DNA from: Paracoccaceae bacterium
Lineage (GTDB): Bacteria > Pseudomonadota > Alphaproteobacteria > Rhodobacterales > Rhodobacteraceae
DNA length: 17,692 nucleotides
Direction of reading: 5' to 3'
NCBI GenBank assembly: GCA_007120685.1
Contig: SKNG01000500.1
Location: 1 to 17,692, forward strand
Of the stretch, positions 1 through 7,139 are shown one piece after another. Position 1 is the first letter of the stretch. Each line of letters opens with the position of its first letter. A program made the position numbers and the translations under genes. The notes under the pieces were generated by a model, which was not told the origin of the DNA, made no database searches, and saw nothing but the letters and a program-made list of their open reading frames with translations.

Positions 1-32
1 CATGAAAGGGCACGCGCGGCGCAGTATCCTGA

Positions 33-61
33 TTGACCAAACAATTGTTTGGGCTTAGCGT
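33..61 (+). promoter_or_regulatory. Probable sigma-70-type promoter of the TRAP/acyl-CoA ligase operon
   Basis: TTGACC at 33-38 matches a -35 box in five of six positions. Seventeen bases later TAGCGT at 56-61 is a weaker -10 (three of six). The leader to the dctP-type start at 139 would be about 70 nt. The spacer is almost filled by a perfect palindrome, which supports a repressed promoter here. The weak -10 keeps the call tentative. Confidence 0.4.
37..52. promoter_or_regulatory. 16-bp perfect palindrome, probable repressor operator
   Basis: CCAAACAATTGTTTGG reads identically on both strands, and symmetry ends exactly at 37 and 52. It lies about 90 bp upstream of the first operon gene and overlaps the end of the candidate -35 box, so a bound dimer would block RNA polymerase. 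AT-centred palindromes of this size are typical targets of TetR-, MarR- or GntR-type dimers. TetR-type regulators often control acyl-CoA ligase operons. The regulator itself is not in the window. Confidence 0.6.
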
Positions 62-138
62 CCGATCTTCTGACAACGTGCCGGCCAGCCACCGGGGAGG
101 GGCCGCCGGCACCAACGATCAAAACGGGAGGAGGATCC

Positions 139-1179
139 ATGAAACCCATCAAGCTTGCCGCAGCCGCCGCGGCGCTGAGCCTGGCGCTGCCGGCGCTCAC
201 CGCCCCGGCCCTGGCCGATTATCCGAACATGACGCTGCGCATGGCCCATCCGCTGCCGGAGACATGGCCGGCGGCATCATGGGACGGCTGGTGGGCCGAA
301 GAGGTGGCGCGGCGCTCGGACGGGGCCATCCAGATCGAGGTCTTCTGGGCCGGGCAGATCGGCGGGCTGACCGAGATCATGTCACTTGTCTCGGCCGGGG
401 CGGTCGACCTGGGGGTCTTCGCCCAGGCCGTGCATGCCGAGGAACTGCCGCTGGCCTCGGTCTCGGCCGGACTGTTGAACCGGGTCTCGGCCGATCCGCG
501 CACGGCGCATGAACTGGCCGGGCGCATGTATGCCACCGACCCCATCCGTGGCGAACTGGCCCGGCACAATCTGCATGTCCTGAAATGGACCGTGCCCTCG
601 ACCTATACGCTGCAATGCAACCAGCCCATCAACAGCACGGCCGACCTGCAGGGCCTGCGGGTGCGCGCGGTGGGCGGGGCCTATGTGCCGATCTGGATGG
701 AATCCTTCGGCATCGTGCCCACGCGCATTCAGGCGCCAGAGATCCGCGAAGGGCTGACCCGCGGCTCGCTGGACTGCAATTTCGGCCCCATCGAATGGGC
801 AATCTTCTCTGGCTTCGCGAGTGCCGCGCCCTATTGGTCGGACATCAACACCGGCAGCTTCACCACCTTCCAGCTTTACGTCAACAACCAGCTTTGGGAG
901 GGCCTGCCCGAGAACGTGCGCGACCTGATGACGGACGTGGCGCGCGAGGCGATGGAACGTGACCAGGACGCCCTGCCCAACCTGGCCGACGCCGCCATCG
1001 AGGCCTACGAGGCCGCAGGCGGGCAACTTGTCGCCCTACAGGATATGGACGCGCTGGCCGAGACCTCGCCCGACATGATCGCCATCTGGGCCGAACGGAT
1101 GGAGGCCGCGGGCCAGGGCGATGCGGTGGCCGAACTGGTGCCGCTGATGCGCGAGGCCGAAGCCTCTTTCGCCGACTGA
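139..1179 (+). CDS. dctP: TRAP transporter solute-binding protein, DctP type
   Basis: This periplasmic protein (346 aa, normal for the family) captures an organic anion and delivers it to the TRAP membrane subunits. Residues 1-26 form a signal peptide: a short basic start, an Ala/Leu-rich core and an ALA|D cleavage site. The mature part has the DctP/TAXI-like pattern: a start resembling TLRMAHPLPE, then VSAGAVDLGVF near residues 91-101, and LRVRAVGG with Arg176. Arg176 is at the place of the conserved arginine that binds the substrate carboxylate in this family. The start at 139 is chosen because AGGAGG lies just upstream and the signal peptide begins there; the in-frame codon at 49 would put a charged extension before it. 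It is first of four co-directional genes, with 21 bp to the next. The symbol names the family. The ligand is unknown and need not be a C4-dicarboxylate. Confidence 0.92.
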   Translation: MKPIKLAAAAAALSLALPALTAPALADYPNMTLRMAHPLPETWPAASWDGWWAEEVARRSDGAIQIEVFWAGQIGGLTEIMSLVSAGAVDLGVFAQAVHAEELPLASVSAGLLNRVSADPRTAHELAGRMYATDPIRGELARHNLHVLKWTVPSTYTLQCNQPINSTADLQGLRVRAVGGAYVPIWMESFGIVPTRIQAPEIREGLTRGSLDCNFGPIEWAIFSGFASAAPYWSDINTGSFTTFQLYVNNQLWEGLPENVRDLMTDVAREAMERDQDALPNLADAAIEAYEAAGGQLVALQDMDALAETSPDMIAIWAERMEAAGQGDAVAELVPLMREAEASFAD

Positions 1180-1200
1180 CCGGCAGGGGAAGCGGGCGTC

Positions 1201-1686
1201 ATGCTTCTGGAACGGCTGGCCGTCGGGGTGGCGGCAATCGCCCTGGCGGCCGTCATGATTGTCGGCTTCGTCGATATCCTGGCAGGCGAGCTGTTCGGCT
1301 TTCGCCTGGCCTTCAAGGTAGACATGTCCGGCACCCTGATGGCGGCGGCGGTGTTCCTGTCCTGGCCGCTCTTGCAACGCCGGGACGAGCATATCGCCGT
1401 TGACCTCTTCTCGCCCTTCCTGCCACGGTGGAGCGAGGGGCCGCGCTGGGTGCTGGCGCAACTGGGCGCGCTGGTGGTCTTTGCGCTGATCGCGCGCGGG
1501 GCGTGGATGCAGGCGCTGTCCTCGATGGCAATATGGGAACGCTCGGCGGCCACGCTGGGCTATCCGATCTGGCCGGCGAAACTGGCCTGCGCCATCGGCG
1601 CCAGCCTGGTCCTGCTGGTCATCGCCCACCGACTGGGCCAGGCGCTGTGGCAGCGGCTGCGCAGCGCAGGGGTCAAGAACGCATGA
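1201..1686 (+). CDS. dctQ: TRAP transporter small membrane subunit, DctQ type
   Basis: A small inner-membrane protein of 161 aa, the usual size for DctQ-type subunits, which bridge the periplasmic binding protein and the large permease. Four hydrophobic segments are visible, roughly residues 5-27, 40-60, 81-103 and 120-141. A conserved-looking QRRDEHIAVDLF stretch follows the second, as in other small TRAP subunits. A purine-rich AGGGGAAG precedes the ATG. The stop codon overlaps the next start as ATGA at 1683-1686, so the two membrane subunits are probably translationally coupled. Identification rests on size, topology and position between a DctP and a DctM gene. Confidence 0.9.
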   Translation: MLLERLAVGVAAIALAAVMIVGFVDILAGELFGFRLAFKVDMSGTLMAAAVFLSWPLLQRRDEHIAVDLFSPFLPRWSEGPRWVLAQLGALVVFALIARGAWMQALSSMAIWERSAATLGYPIWPAKLACAIGASLVLLVIAHRLGQALWQRLRSAGVKNA

Positions 1687-2990
1687 GCGGCGGGCTGATG
1701 AACGGCCTGCTGGGTTTCGCCGGGCTGCTGGGCCTTCTGGCGCTGGGCATGCCCGTGGCCGTGGCGCTGGCGCTGGTGGCGGCGGCGGGGCTTTACATGA
1801 GCGTGGGCAGCACCTTCATGCTGACTACCTTCCAGACCACGCCCTATGCCATCGCCTCTGACTACACCTTCGTCGTGGTGCCGATGTTCGTGCTGATGGG
1901 CGGGATCGCCCAGCGCGCCGGCATCATCGCCGACCTCTACACCGCCGCGCATTACATGCTCAACCGGGTCAAGGGCAGCCTGCTGATGGCCACGGTTCTG
2001 GCCCAGGCGGGTTTCGCAGCCGCCTCGGGCTCGACCGTCGTGGCCTCCAGCGTCTTTACTCGCATGGCGCTGCCCGAGATGCTGCGCTTTGGCTACAACG
2101 GTGGGCTGGCGGGCGGCTGCATTGCCGCCGCGGGCACGCTGGCCGGGCTGATCCCGCCCTCGATCGCCATGGTGCTGTACGCCATGCTGACCACCCAGCC
2201 GGTCGGCGCGCTGCTGATCGCCGGGATCATCCCCGGCGTGCTGACGGCGGCGGCCTACATGATCGGTATCCGGGTGCTGCTGATCTTCCGCCCCGAATGG
2301 GCGCCCCCCTCGCGCGAGGTGATCACCTGGCGGATGCGTGGCCGCGCGCTGACAAAAGTCTGGTCGGTGCTGTTGCTGATGACCATCGTCATGGGCGGCA
2401 TCTATGTGGGCTTCTACCCGCCCTCGGCCGCCGGCGCAGTGGGCGCGGCGGGCGCGCTGGCCATCGCCATCAGCATGCGCCGCATCAGGGGCCGGGATTT
2501 CTGGGACGCGCTGATCGAGGCTGCGCGGGTCAGCGCGATGATCTTCGCCATCGTCATCGCCGGGCTGATCTTCAGCCGCTTCCTGCTGATCTCCGGCTTC
2601 ATCGGCGACCTGCGCGGCTGGGTGCTGGCCAGCGAGATGACCGTGGCGGGCTTCATCCTGGCCACGATCGTGCTGTTCCTGATCCTGGGGATGTTCATCG
2701 ACTCGGTCTCGTTGCTGGTGATCGCGGTGCCGTTCCTGTATCCGGTATCGCAGGCGCTGGGGATCGACCCGATCTGGTTTGCCGTCATCATCATCAAGCT
2801 GATCGAGATCGCCGCCATCACGCCACCGGTGGGGCTGAACCTTTACGCGGTGCTGGCCGCGGCCGAGCAGCGCCTGAAAGCCGGCGCGCTGTTTCGCGGT
2901 GTCCTGCCCTTCATCGTCATCGAATTCTGCGTGCTGGGCCTGCTCCTGGCCTTTCCGCTGCTGGTCACCTGGCTGCCCGCGCGCATGTAG
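1683..2990 (+). CDS. dctM: TRAP transporter large permease subunit, DctM type
   Basis: The 435-aa transport channel of a sodium-driven TRAP importer in the inner membrane. The sequence is almost wholly hydrophobic with about a dozen membrane segments. Family hallmarks are present: GMPVAVALALV near the start; PMFVLMGGIAQRAGI followed by the QAGFAAASGSTVVASS loop; AAGTLAGLIPPSIAMVLY in the first half; and MFIDSVSLLVIAVP plus EIAAITPPVGLNLY in the second. These inverted-repeat signatures belong to the DctM/SiaM permease family. The start at 1683 is fixed by the ATGA overlap with the dctQ-type stop; a longer upstream reading in this frame would only overlap that gene. The acyl-CoA ligase starts 22 bp downstream. 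Confidence 0.93.
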   Translation: MSGGLMNGLLGFAGLLGLLALGMPVAVALALVAAAGLYMSVGSTFMLTTFQTTPYAIASDYTFVVVPMFVLMGGIAQRAGIIADLYTAAHYMLNRVKGSLLMATVLAQAGFAAASGSTVVASSVFTRMALPEMLRFGYNGGLAGGCIAAAGTLAGLIPPSIAMVLYAMLTTQPVGALLIAGIIPGVLTAAAYMIGIRVLLIFRPEWAPPSREVITWRMRGRALTKVWSVLLLMTIVMGGIYVGFYPPSAAGAVGAAGALAIAISMRRIRGRDFWDALIEAARVSAMIFAIVIAGLIFSRFLLISGFIGDLRGWVLASEMTVAGFILATIVLFLILGMFIDSVSLLVIAVPFLYPVSQALGIDPIWFAVIIIKLIEIAAITPPVGLNLYAVLAAAEQRLKAGALFRGVLPFIVIEFCVLGLLLAFPLLVTWLPARM

Positions 2991-3012
2991 ACCCCTGCAA
3001 GAGGAGACCGCC

Positions 3013-4566
3013 ATGACCGACACGCTGGACCAACCGCAGGTCAACATCTCCGACATGCTGGCCCAGCATGGCCGGTTCAAGGCCCGCAAACCGGCCGTGA
3101 TCTGCGGGCAGACCACCCGCCTGTGGGGCGATTTCGACGCCGCGATCAGCCGCGTGGCCCACGGGCTGCTGGCCGATGGGCTGCAACGCGGCGACCGGGT
3201 GGCGGTGATGATGGACAACTCGGTTCAGATGCTGGAGGTCACCTTCGGCATCATCCGCGCCGGCGGCTGCGCGGTGCCGCTTTCGGGCCTGCTGACGGGC
3301 GAACAACTCGCCGGGCTGGTCGCCGACAGCGGCGCGCGGCGGGTCTTTGCCTCGGCCGGGTTTGCCGACAGGCTGGCGGCGGTGCGCGGCCAGATGGGCG
3401 ATGTGGGCCTTTGGGTGGCCTTCGGATTCGCGGCGCCGGGCTGGACCCCGCTGGGCGATTTCACCGACGGACAGCCCGCCAGCCTGCCCGGCATCCGCCA
3501 CGCGGCGGGCGATGATTTCAACATCATCTATTCATCCGGCACCACCGGCCTGCCAAAGGGGATCGTGCAGACCCATGCCGCGCGGCTGCATTTCGCCTTT
3601 TCCAACGCCATCGAGCTGGGCATCACGGCCGAGGCGCGCACCCTGACCACCACCTCGCTCTATTCCAACGGCACCTGGATCGTCATGCTGCCCACGCTCT
3701 TTGCCGGGGCCACGCTGCATGTGATGGAAAGCTTCAGCCCGGCGGGTTTCCTGGAGCAGGTCCAGGCGCAGGGCATCACCCACAGCTTCATGGTGCCCGC
3801 CCAGTTCATCGCCGTGCTGGAGGAACCGGCGCTGGCGGGGGCCGATCTGTCCTCGCTGCACCGCGTCCTGTGCGCGGGCTCGCCGCTCAGGCGCGACACC
3901 AAACGCGCCGTGCTGGAGCGGATCACCCCTGGCCTGATCGAGCTTTACGGCTTTTCCGAAGGCTTCGCGTCGATGCTCAAACCGCATGAACATGCAGAGA
4001 AATTCGACAGCGTCGGCACGCCCGTCATGGGGTTTGATCTGCGCGTGATCGACGAAGACGGCAAGCCCTGCCCGCCGGGTCAGCCGGGCGAGATCGTGGG
4101 CTACGGCGCCGGCATGCTGCGCGAATACAACGCCCGCCCCGATCTGACCGCCGATCTGATCTGGCGCGACGAACACGGCCGCACCTTCATCCGCTCGGGC
4201 GATATCGGGGTGATGGACGAAGACGGATACCTGAGCATCGTCGACCGCAAGAAGGACATGATCATTTCCGGCGGGTTCAACGTCTTCCCCACCGATGTCG
4301 AGGCGGTCGTTGGCGGCCATCCCGATGTCTCGGACGTGACGGTGATTGGCGTGCCGCATCCGAAATGGGGCGAAAGCTGCCTGGCGCTGGTCATCGCCCG
4401 GCGCGGCAGCGCGGTGGATCCGGTGGCGATCTGCGACTGGGCGAACGACAGGCTGGCCAAGCATCAGCGTCTCGCGGCCGTGGAACTGCGCAAGGAATTT
4501 CCCCGCAACGCGCTGGGCAAGGTGCTGAAACGGTTGCTGCGCGAGCCCTACTGGCGCGAAGGGTAA
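3013..4566 (+). CDS. AMP-forming acyl-CoA synthetase (class I adenylate-forming ligase)
   Basis: A 517-aa cytoplasmic enzyme that activates a carboxylic acid with ATP to an acyl-adenylate and passes the acyl group to CoA. The core motifs are in order: P-loop-like YSSGTTGLPKG at 173-183, YGFSEG at 312-317 (acyl-AMP/Mg site), SGDIG at 395-399 with Asp397 for ribose binding, the hinge DRKKDMIISGG from 411, and the C-terminal NALGKVLKR with catalytic Lys503. Nothing is missing and length is normal for fatty-acid, aromatic-acid or short-chain CoA ligases. AGGAG precedes the ATG; an earlier in-frame start lies inside dctM and is rejected. Its place as last gene of the TRAP operon suggests that it activates the imported acid. 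The substrate is not readable: cyclic, aromatic and aliphatic acids all remain possible. Confidence 0.9.
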   Translation: MTDTLDQPQVNISDMLAQHGRFKARKPAVICGQTTRLWGDFDAAISRVAHGLLADGLQRGDRVAVMMDNSVQMLEVTFGIIRAGGCAVPLSGLLTGEQLAGLVADSGARRVFASAGFADRLAAVRGQMGDVGLWVAFGFAAPGWTPLGDFTDGQPASLPGIRHAAGDDFNIIYSSGTTGLPKGIVQTHAARLHFAFSNAIELGITAEARTLTTTSLYSNGTWIVMLPTLFAGATLHVMESFSPAGFLEQVQAQGITHSFMVPAQFIAVLEEPALAGADLSSLHRVLCAGSPLRRDTKRAVLERITPGLIELYGFSEGFASMLKPHEHAEKFDSVGTPVMGFDLRVIDEDGKPCPPGQPGEIVGYGAGMLREYNARPDLTADLIWRDEHGRTFIRSGDIGVMDEDGYLSIVDRKKDMIISGGFNVFPTDVEAVVGGHPDVSDVTVIGVPHPKWGESCLALVIARRGSAVDPVAICDWANDRLAKHQRLAAVELRKEFPRNALGKVLKRLLREPYWREG

Positions 4567-4801
4567 GCCCGCTCGCACCAGACGGTTCACTTGCTATCTG
4601 CTGCATCTCCTCAGGCTTCGATCAGAGCGAAGAATGACAAGAAAGCATAAGGCTATGGCCTGCACCCGATACACGGGCAGCGGGTATGTCTGGTTTGTCG
4701 CGAAAGAAACCACCGCGCCGCTCGGCTCAGCCCGCGATCATCGGGGCCAGGCCACAGGGCCACCCGGTTGAATTCGAAAATTCTTCAGCGCATGCAGCAA
4801 T

Positions 4802-4815
4802 TTGACCTGCGTCAA
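4802..4815 (+). promoter_or_regulatory. FNR/CRP-family binding site upstream of gene A
   Basis: TTGACCTGCGTCAA is a perfect TTGAC-N4-GTCAA inverted repeat. It differs from the FNR consensus TTGAT-N4-ATCAA at one symmetric base pair, and resembles sites reported for FnrL/Anr/Nnr-type regulators of alphaproteobacteria. The region TAGGTAAT at 4839-4846 could serve as -10, giving a start near 4850. The site centre (4808.5) would then lie about 41-44 bases upstream, the class II activation position. This predicts oxygen- or nitric-oxide-responsive expression of gene A. Confidence 0.55.
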
Positions 4816-4864
4816 GGCGGGTGATGCGCGAAGCGGAATAGGTAATGCTGCAAGCGCCGAAAGA

Positions 4865-4939
4865 CGTTGTAACCGCAACGCGGGAAAACACCAACGTCAG
4901 CTTCATTAACCCTTGCCCCGGGCCCTGTGCGGCCCCGGG
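4865..4939 (+). promoter_or_regulatory. Two hairpins in the presumed 5' leader of gene A
   Basis: The first is CGTTG-TAACCG-CAACG at 4865-4880. The second pairs CCCGGGCC (4917-4924) with GGCCCCGGG (4931-4939), with one bulged C and a six-base loop, eight G:C pairs in all. A short TTT follows at 4940-4942. They lie between the FNR-type site and the start codon. The second could attenuate transcription or stabilise the message. The T-run is too short to call it a strong intrinsic terminator. Confidence 0.35.
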
Positions 4940-4991
4940 TTTCCTGCCTGATGGCCGTTTTTCGACACCTTACGAAAAGGTTTGCTTTCCC

Positions 4992-7139
4992 ATGCCCCAT
5001 GTCCCTATCCCCCGCAGCGCGCCGATCCTTCAGAAGACCGAGGAGATGGAAACGCTTGCGCCGCAACTGGTCACCCTGACCGATGGCAGCCGTCTGTTGG
5101 CCTTCGAAGGGCGCACGCGCGAAGACGGTGAATTTGTTCAGCGCTATTACGGCCAGTTCCTCGACGCCGAGAGCCAGCCCCTGGGCGAGACCTTCGTGCT
5201 GGGCGACTTTACCGGTGGCCGTGCGCACCGGATCGATATCACCGCGCTGCAGGATGGCGGCGTCGCGGTTGCCTGGGGCCCGCGCGAAAACGTCTTCGAG
5301 CATTTCGTCCGCAGCTTCGACGCCGAAGGCAGCCCGCGCAGCGAGCCCGTCCAGATCGTCACGCCCGCCCGGCCTGACGAGGGCGCTACCGCCGGCTGGG
5401 TGAATGTCGATGCCCTGCCCGGCGGCGGCTTCGCGGCAACCTGGACCGGCCAGCTTGGTGGCGGGTTCGGCCAGGATACCCGGACCGCCATCTACACCCA
5501 GCGCTTCGATGACGCGGGCATGGCCACCAGCAACCCTGAGCTGGTGTCCGATGTCAATGTGCTCAGCGCCTTCGGCAACATGGGCGGGCGCACCGGCACG
5601 CCCACGGCGGCGGTGCTGGAGGATGGCAGCGGCGTCATTGTCTGGCAGGCCTTCAGCAACCTGGCCGAGGCGCCGTTCAACGGGCTTTTCGGCCGGATGC
5701 TGAATGATGCGGGCCTGCCGGCGGGCGAGGTCTTCACGATCGCCGATTTCGCGCGCAATGTCAGCACCGACAAGGGCCATGAAATCCTGGTCCTGCCCGA
5801 TGGCGGCTTCGCGGTGCTGTGGAACCAGCCGGTCGATTTCGACACCACCACGCATGGGGGCGAGCCGGTGACGGTGGACGGCGTTGCGGTGATGATGCAG
5901 CGTTTTCAGGCCGATGGCACGCCGGCGGGCGAGATGCGCCAGATCAGCCAGACCGACTGGCGTTATGCCTGGGATGCGTCCGGCACGGTGCTGCCCGATG
6001 GCGATATCGCGCTGGTTTGGGATACCGAAGCAGTCTTCGGCTCGAACATCGATGCTGTCTGGTTCCAGCGGCTTGACGGCGATTTCGGCCCGCTCGCCCC
6101 GCCGGTGCGGATCGAGGCCGGCGCCCGGATCGGCGGCTCGGCGGGCCGCGCCACCTTCACGCTGGACAGCGATGCCGACGGCGCGGTGACGCTGGCCTGG
6201 CACAACCTTGTGGGGGCCGGGCAGTTTGGCGTCTTTACCCAGGCGCTGTTGCCGCAGGTGCTGGGCACGGCAGAGGATGACGCCCTGCAGGCCCCCGATA
6301 CCGGCGTTTCGGTCCACGGGCTGGCGGGCGATGACACGCTGACAGGCGGCGCGGGCGACGATTTCCTGGTCGGCGGGCCGGGCGATGACCTGCTGCTGGG
6401 CGGCGGCGGCGTGAATACGGCGGTGTTTTCCGGCCGCCTGGCCGACTATGACATCAGCCCGGGCGAGGGCGGCCGGCTTTTCGTCACCGACCTGCGCGAC
6501 GGCAGCCCGGACGGCACCGACACGCTGGAAAACATCGCGTTGCTGCGCTTTGCCGGTGCCCAGCCCGGCAGCTTCGAAACGGTGGCAGTGGACGATCTGA
6601 CGGCCGATGCCACGCTCACCGTTCAACTGGGCAATACCGCCGGCCAGCCGATGGCGGGCGTGCTGCTGACCCTGACGGCACTGGATGGCGCCACCCAGAA
6701 CGCCACCACCGGCGCCGATGGCGGCGTCACCTTAACGCTGGAGGACGGGTTCAGCGGCCGGCTGGATGGCGCGCGCGATTATGAGCCTGCCAGCGACCGC
6801 CCCATCACCGCCGGCGATGCACTGGACGCGCTGCGCATCGCAGTGGGGTTGCAGCCCTCTTTCGGGCCGGCGCAGGCGCAGAACTTCATTGCCGCCGATT
6901 TCAACGGTGACGGACAGGTGACGGCAGGCGATGCGCTGGACATCCTGCGGGTGGCGGTGGGGCTGCAGGCCGAACAAGCGCCACGCTGGGTTTTCCTTGA
7001 CCGCGAAACCGACTGGGACAGCGTGGCGCAGGGCGGGCGGATCGACTATCAGCCGGGCATCGCCCTGGACGCGATTTCCGGCGAGTTGGATCTTGCCATG
7101 ACCGGCATACTGATCGGCAGCCTGACCGAGGTTGTATGA
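4992..7139 (+). CDS. Protein A: secreted RTX protein with seven N-terminal repeats and a dockerin-like C-terminus
   Basis: A 715-aa protein, probably exported by a type I system and acting outside the cell or on its surface. There is no N-terminal signal peptide, as usual for RTX proteins. Residues 19-426 contain seven repeats of about 48-68 residues with a core like LPDGGFAVLW, each ending in a strand such as QRFQADGTPAGE. Residues 443-475 carry RTX calcium-binding repeats (GGAGDDFLVGG type). Next comes the usual post-RTX segment ending DGTDTLENIALLRFAG. A small beta module and a dockerin-like pair of EF-hand loops follow (second loop D636-D647 canonical), then a tail containing PRWVFLD and AMTGILIG. 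AAAAGG lies upstream of the chosen ATG; ATG at 5046 is an alternative. It is convergent with gene B, whose ends match it in type. The ligand is unknown, and no enzyme motif was seen. Confidence 0.8.
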   Translation: MPHVPIPRSAPILQKTEEMETLAPQLVTLTDGSRLLAFEGRTREDGEFVQRYYGQFLDAESQPLGETFVLGDFTGGRAHRIDITALQDGGVAVAWGPRENVFEHFVRSFDAEGSPRSEPVQIVTPARPDEGATAGWVNVDALPGGGFAATWTGQLGGGFGQDTRTAIYTQRFDDAGMATSNPELVSDVNVLSAFGNMGGRTGTPTAAVLEDGSGVIVWQAFSNLAEAPFNGLFGRMLNDAGLPAGEVFTIADFARNVSTDKGHEILVLPDGGFAVLWNQPVDFDTTTHGGEPVTVDGVAVMMQRFQADGTPAGEMRQISQTDWRYAWDASGTVLPDGDIALVWDTEAVFGSNIDAVWFQRLDGDFGPLAPPVRIEAGARIGGSAGRATFTLDSDADGAVTLAWHNLVGAGQFGVFTQALLPQVLGTAEDDALQAPDTGVSVHGLAGDDTLTGGAGDDFLVGGPGDDLLLGGGGVNTAVFSGRLADYDISPGEGGRLFVTDLRDGSPDGTDTLENIALLRFAGAQPGSFETVAVDDLTADATLTVQLGNTAGQPMAGVLLTLTALDGATQNATTGADGGVTLTLEDGFSGRLDGARDYEPASDRPITAGDALDALRIAVGLQPSFGPAQAQNFIAADFNGDGQVTAGDALDILRVAVGLQAEQAPRWVFLDRETDWDSVAQGGRIDYQPGIALDAISGELDLAMTGILIGSLTEVV
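5046..6269 (+). repeat. Seven degenerate protein repeats in protein A
   Basis: Residues 19-426 divide into seven units. Each has a hydrophobic strand after a Leu-x-Asp-Gly turn (LTDGSRLLAF, LQDGGVAVAW, LPGGGFAATW, LEDGSGVIVW, LPDGGFAVLW, LPDGDIALVW, DSDADGAVTLAW) and a second strand ending in a Gly/Pro-Gly-Glu turn. Seven such four-strand-like units suggest a seven-bladed beta-propeller. The repeats are divergent in DNA and would not show as nucleotide repeats. Confidence 0.6.
6318..6416 (+). repeat. RTX calcium-binding repeats of protein A
   Basis: Residues 443-475 hold about three tandem nonapeptides of GGxGxDxLx type (LAGDDTLTG, GAGDDFLVG, GPGDDLLLG), followed by a degenerate Gly run and VNTAVFSG. 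In RTX proteins these units bind calcium and fold into a parallel beta-roll after export. The array is short. Confidence 0.9.
6783..6965 (+). other. Dockerin-like duplicated EF-hand module of protein A
   Basis: Two loop-helix units, each ending DALDxLRxAVGLQ. The second loop (residues 636-647, DFNGDGQVTAGD) has all calcium positions: D636, N638, D640, Q642, V643 and D647. The first (598-609, EPASDRPITAGD) has Glu at position 1, Ala at 3 and Pro at 7, so it may bind calcium weakly. Duplicated loops of this kind define type I dockerins. No cohesin partner is in the window. Confidence 0.7.

Larger units (their letters stand above)
4567..4991. other. Intergenic region upstream of gene A
   Basis: About 425 bases with no convincing gene. 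A 5-bp inverted repeat CTTCG/CGAAG (4616-4620 and 4628-4632) follows the ligase but has no T-tract, so it is a poor terminator candidate. The second half holds an FNR-type box, a possible -10 and two leader hairpins, annotated separately. Reading through in the frame of gene A from 4845 gives a Cys/Pro-rich stretch unlike the rest of the protein, so it is treated as untranslated leader. Confidence 0.6.

Noticed and set aside
1..3. CAT at the window edge as the start codon of a divergent regulator gene on the minus strand
   Set aside because: Only three bases are visible and no purine-rich ribosome site precedes it on that strand. A divergent regulator is plausible from the operator but not supported by sequence here.
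1560..3218. 552-codon open frame on the minus strand antisense to dctQ, dctM and the ligase
   Set aside because: It is Gln/His/Arg/Asp-rich without domains and mirrors well-supported TRAP genes. Long antisense frames are common at this GC content.
4812..6626. 604-codon minus-strand frame antisense to gene A
   Set aside because: Low-complexity Ala/Gly/Arg/His composition and no motifs, while the plus strand has clear RTX and repeat signatures.
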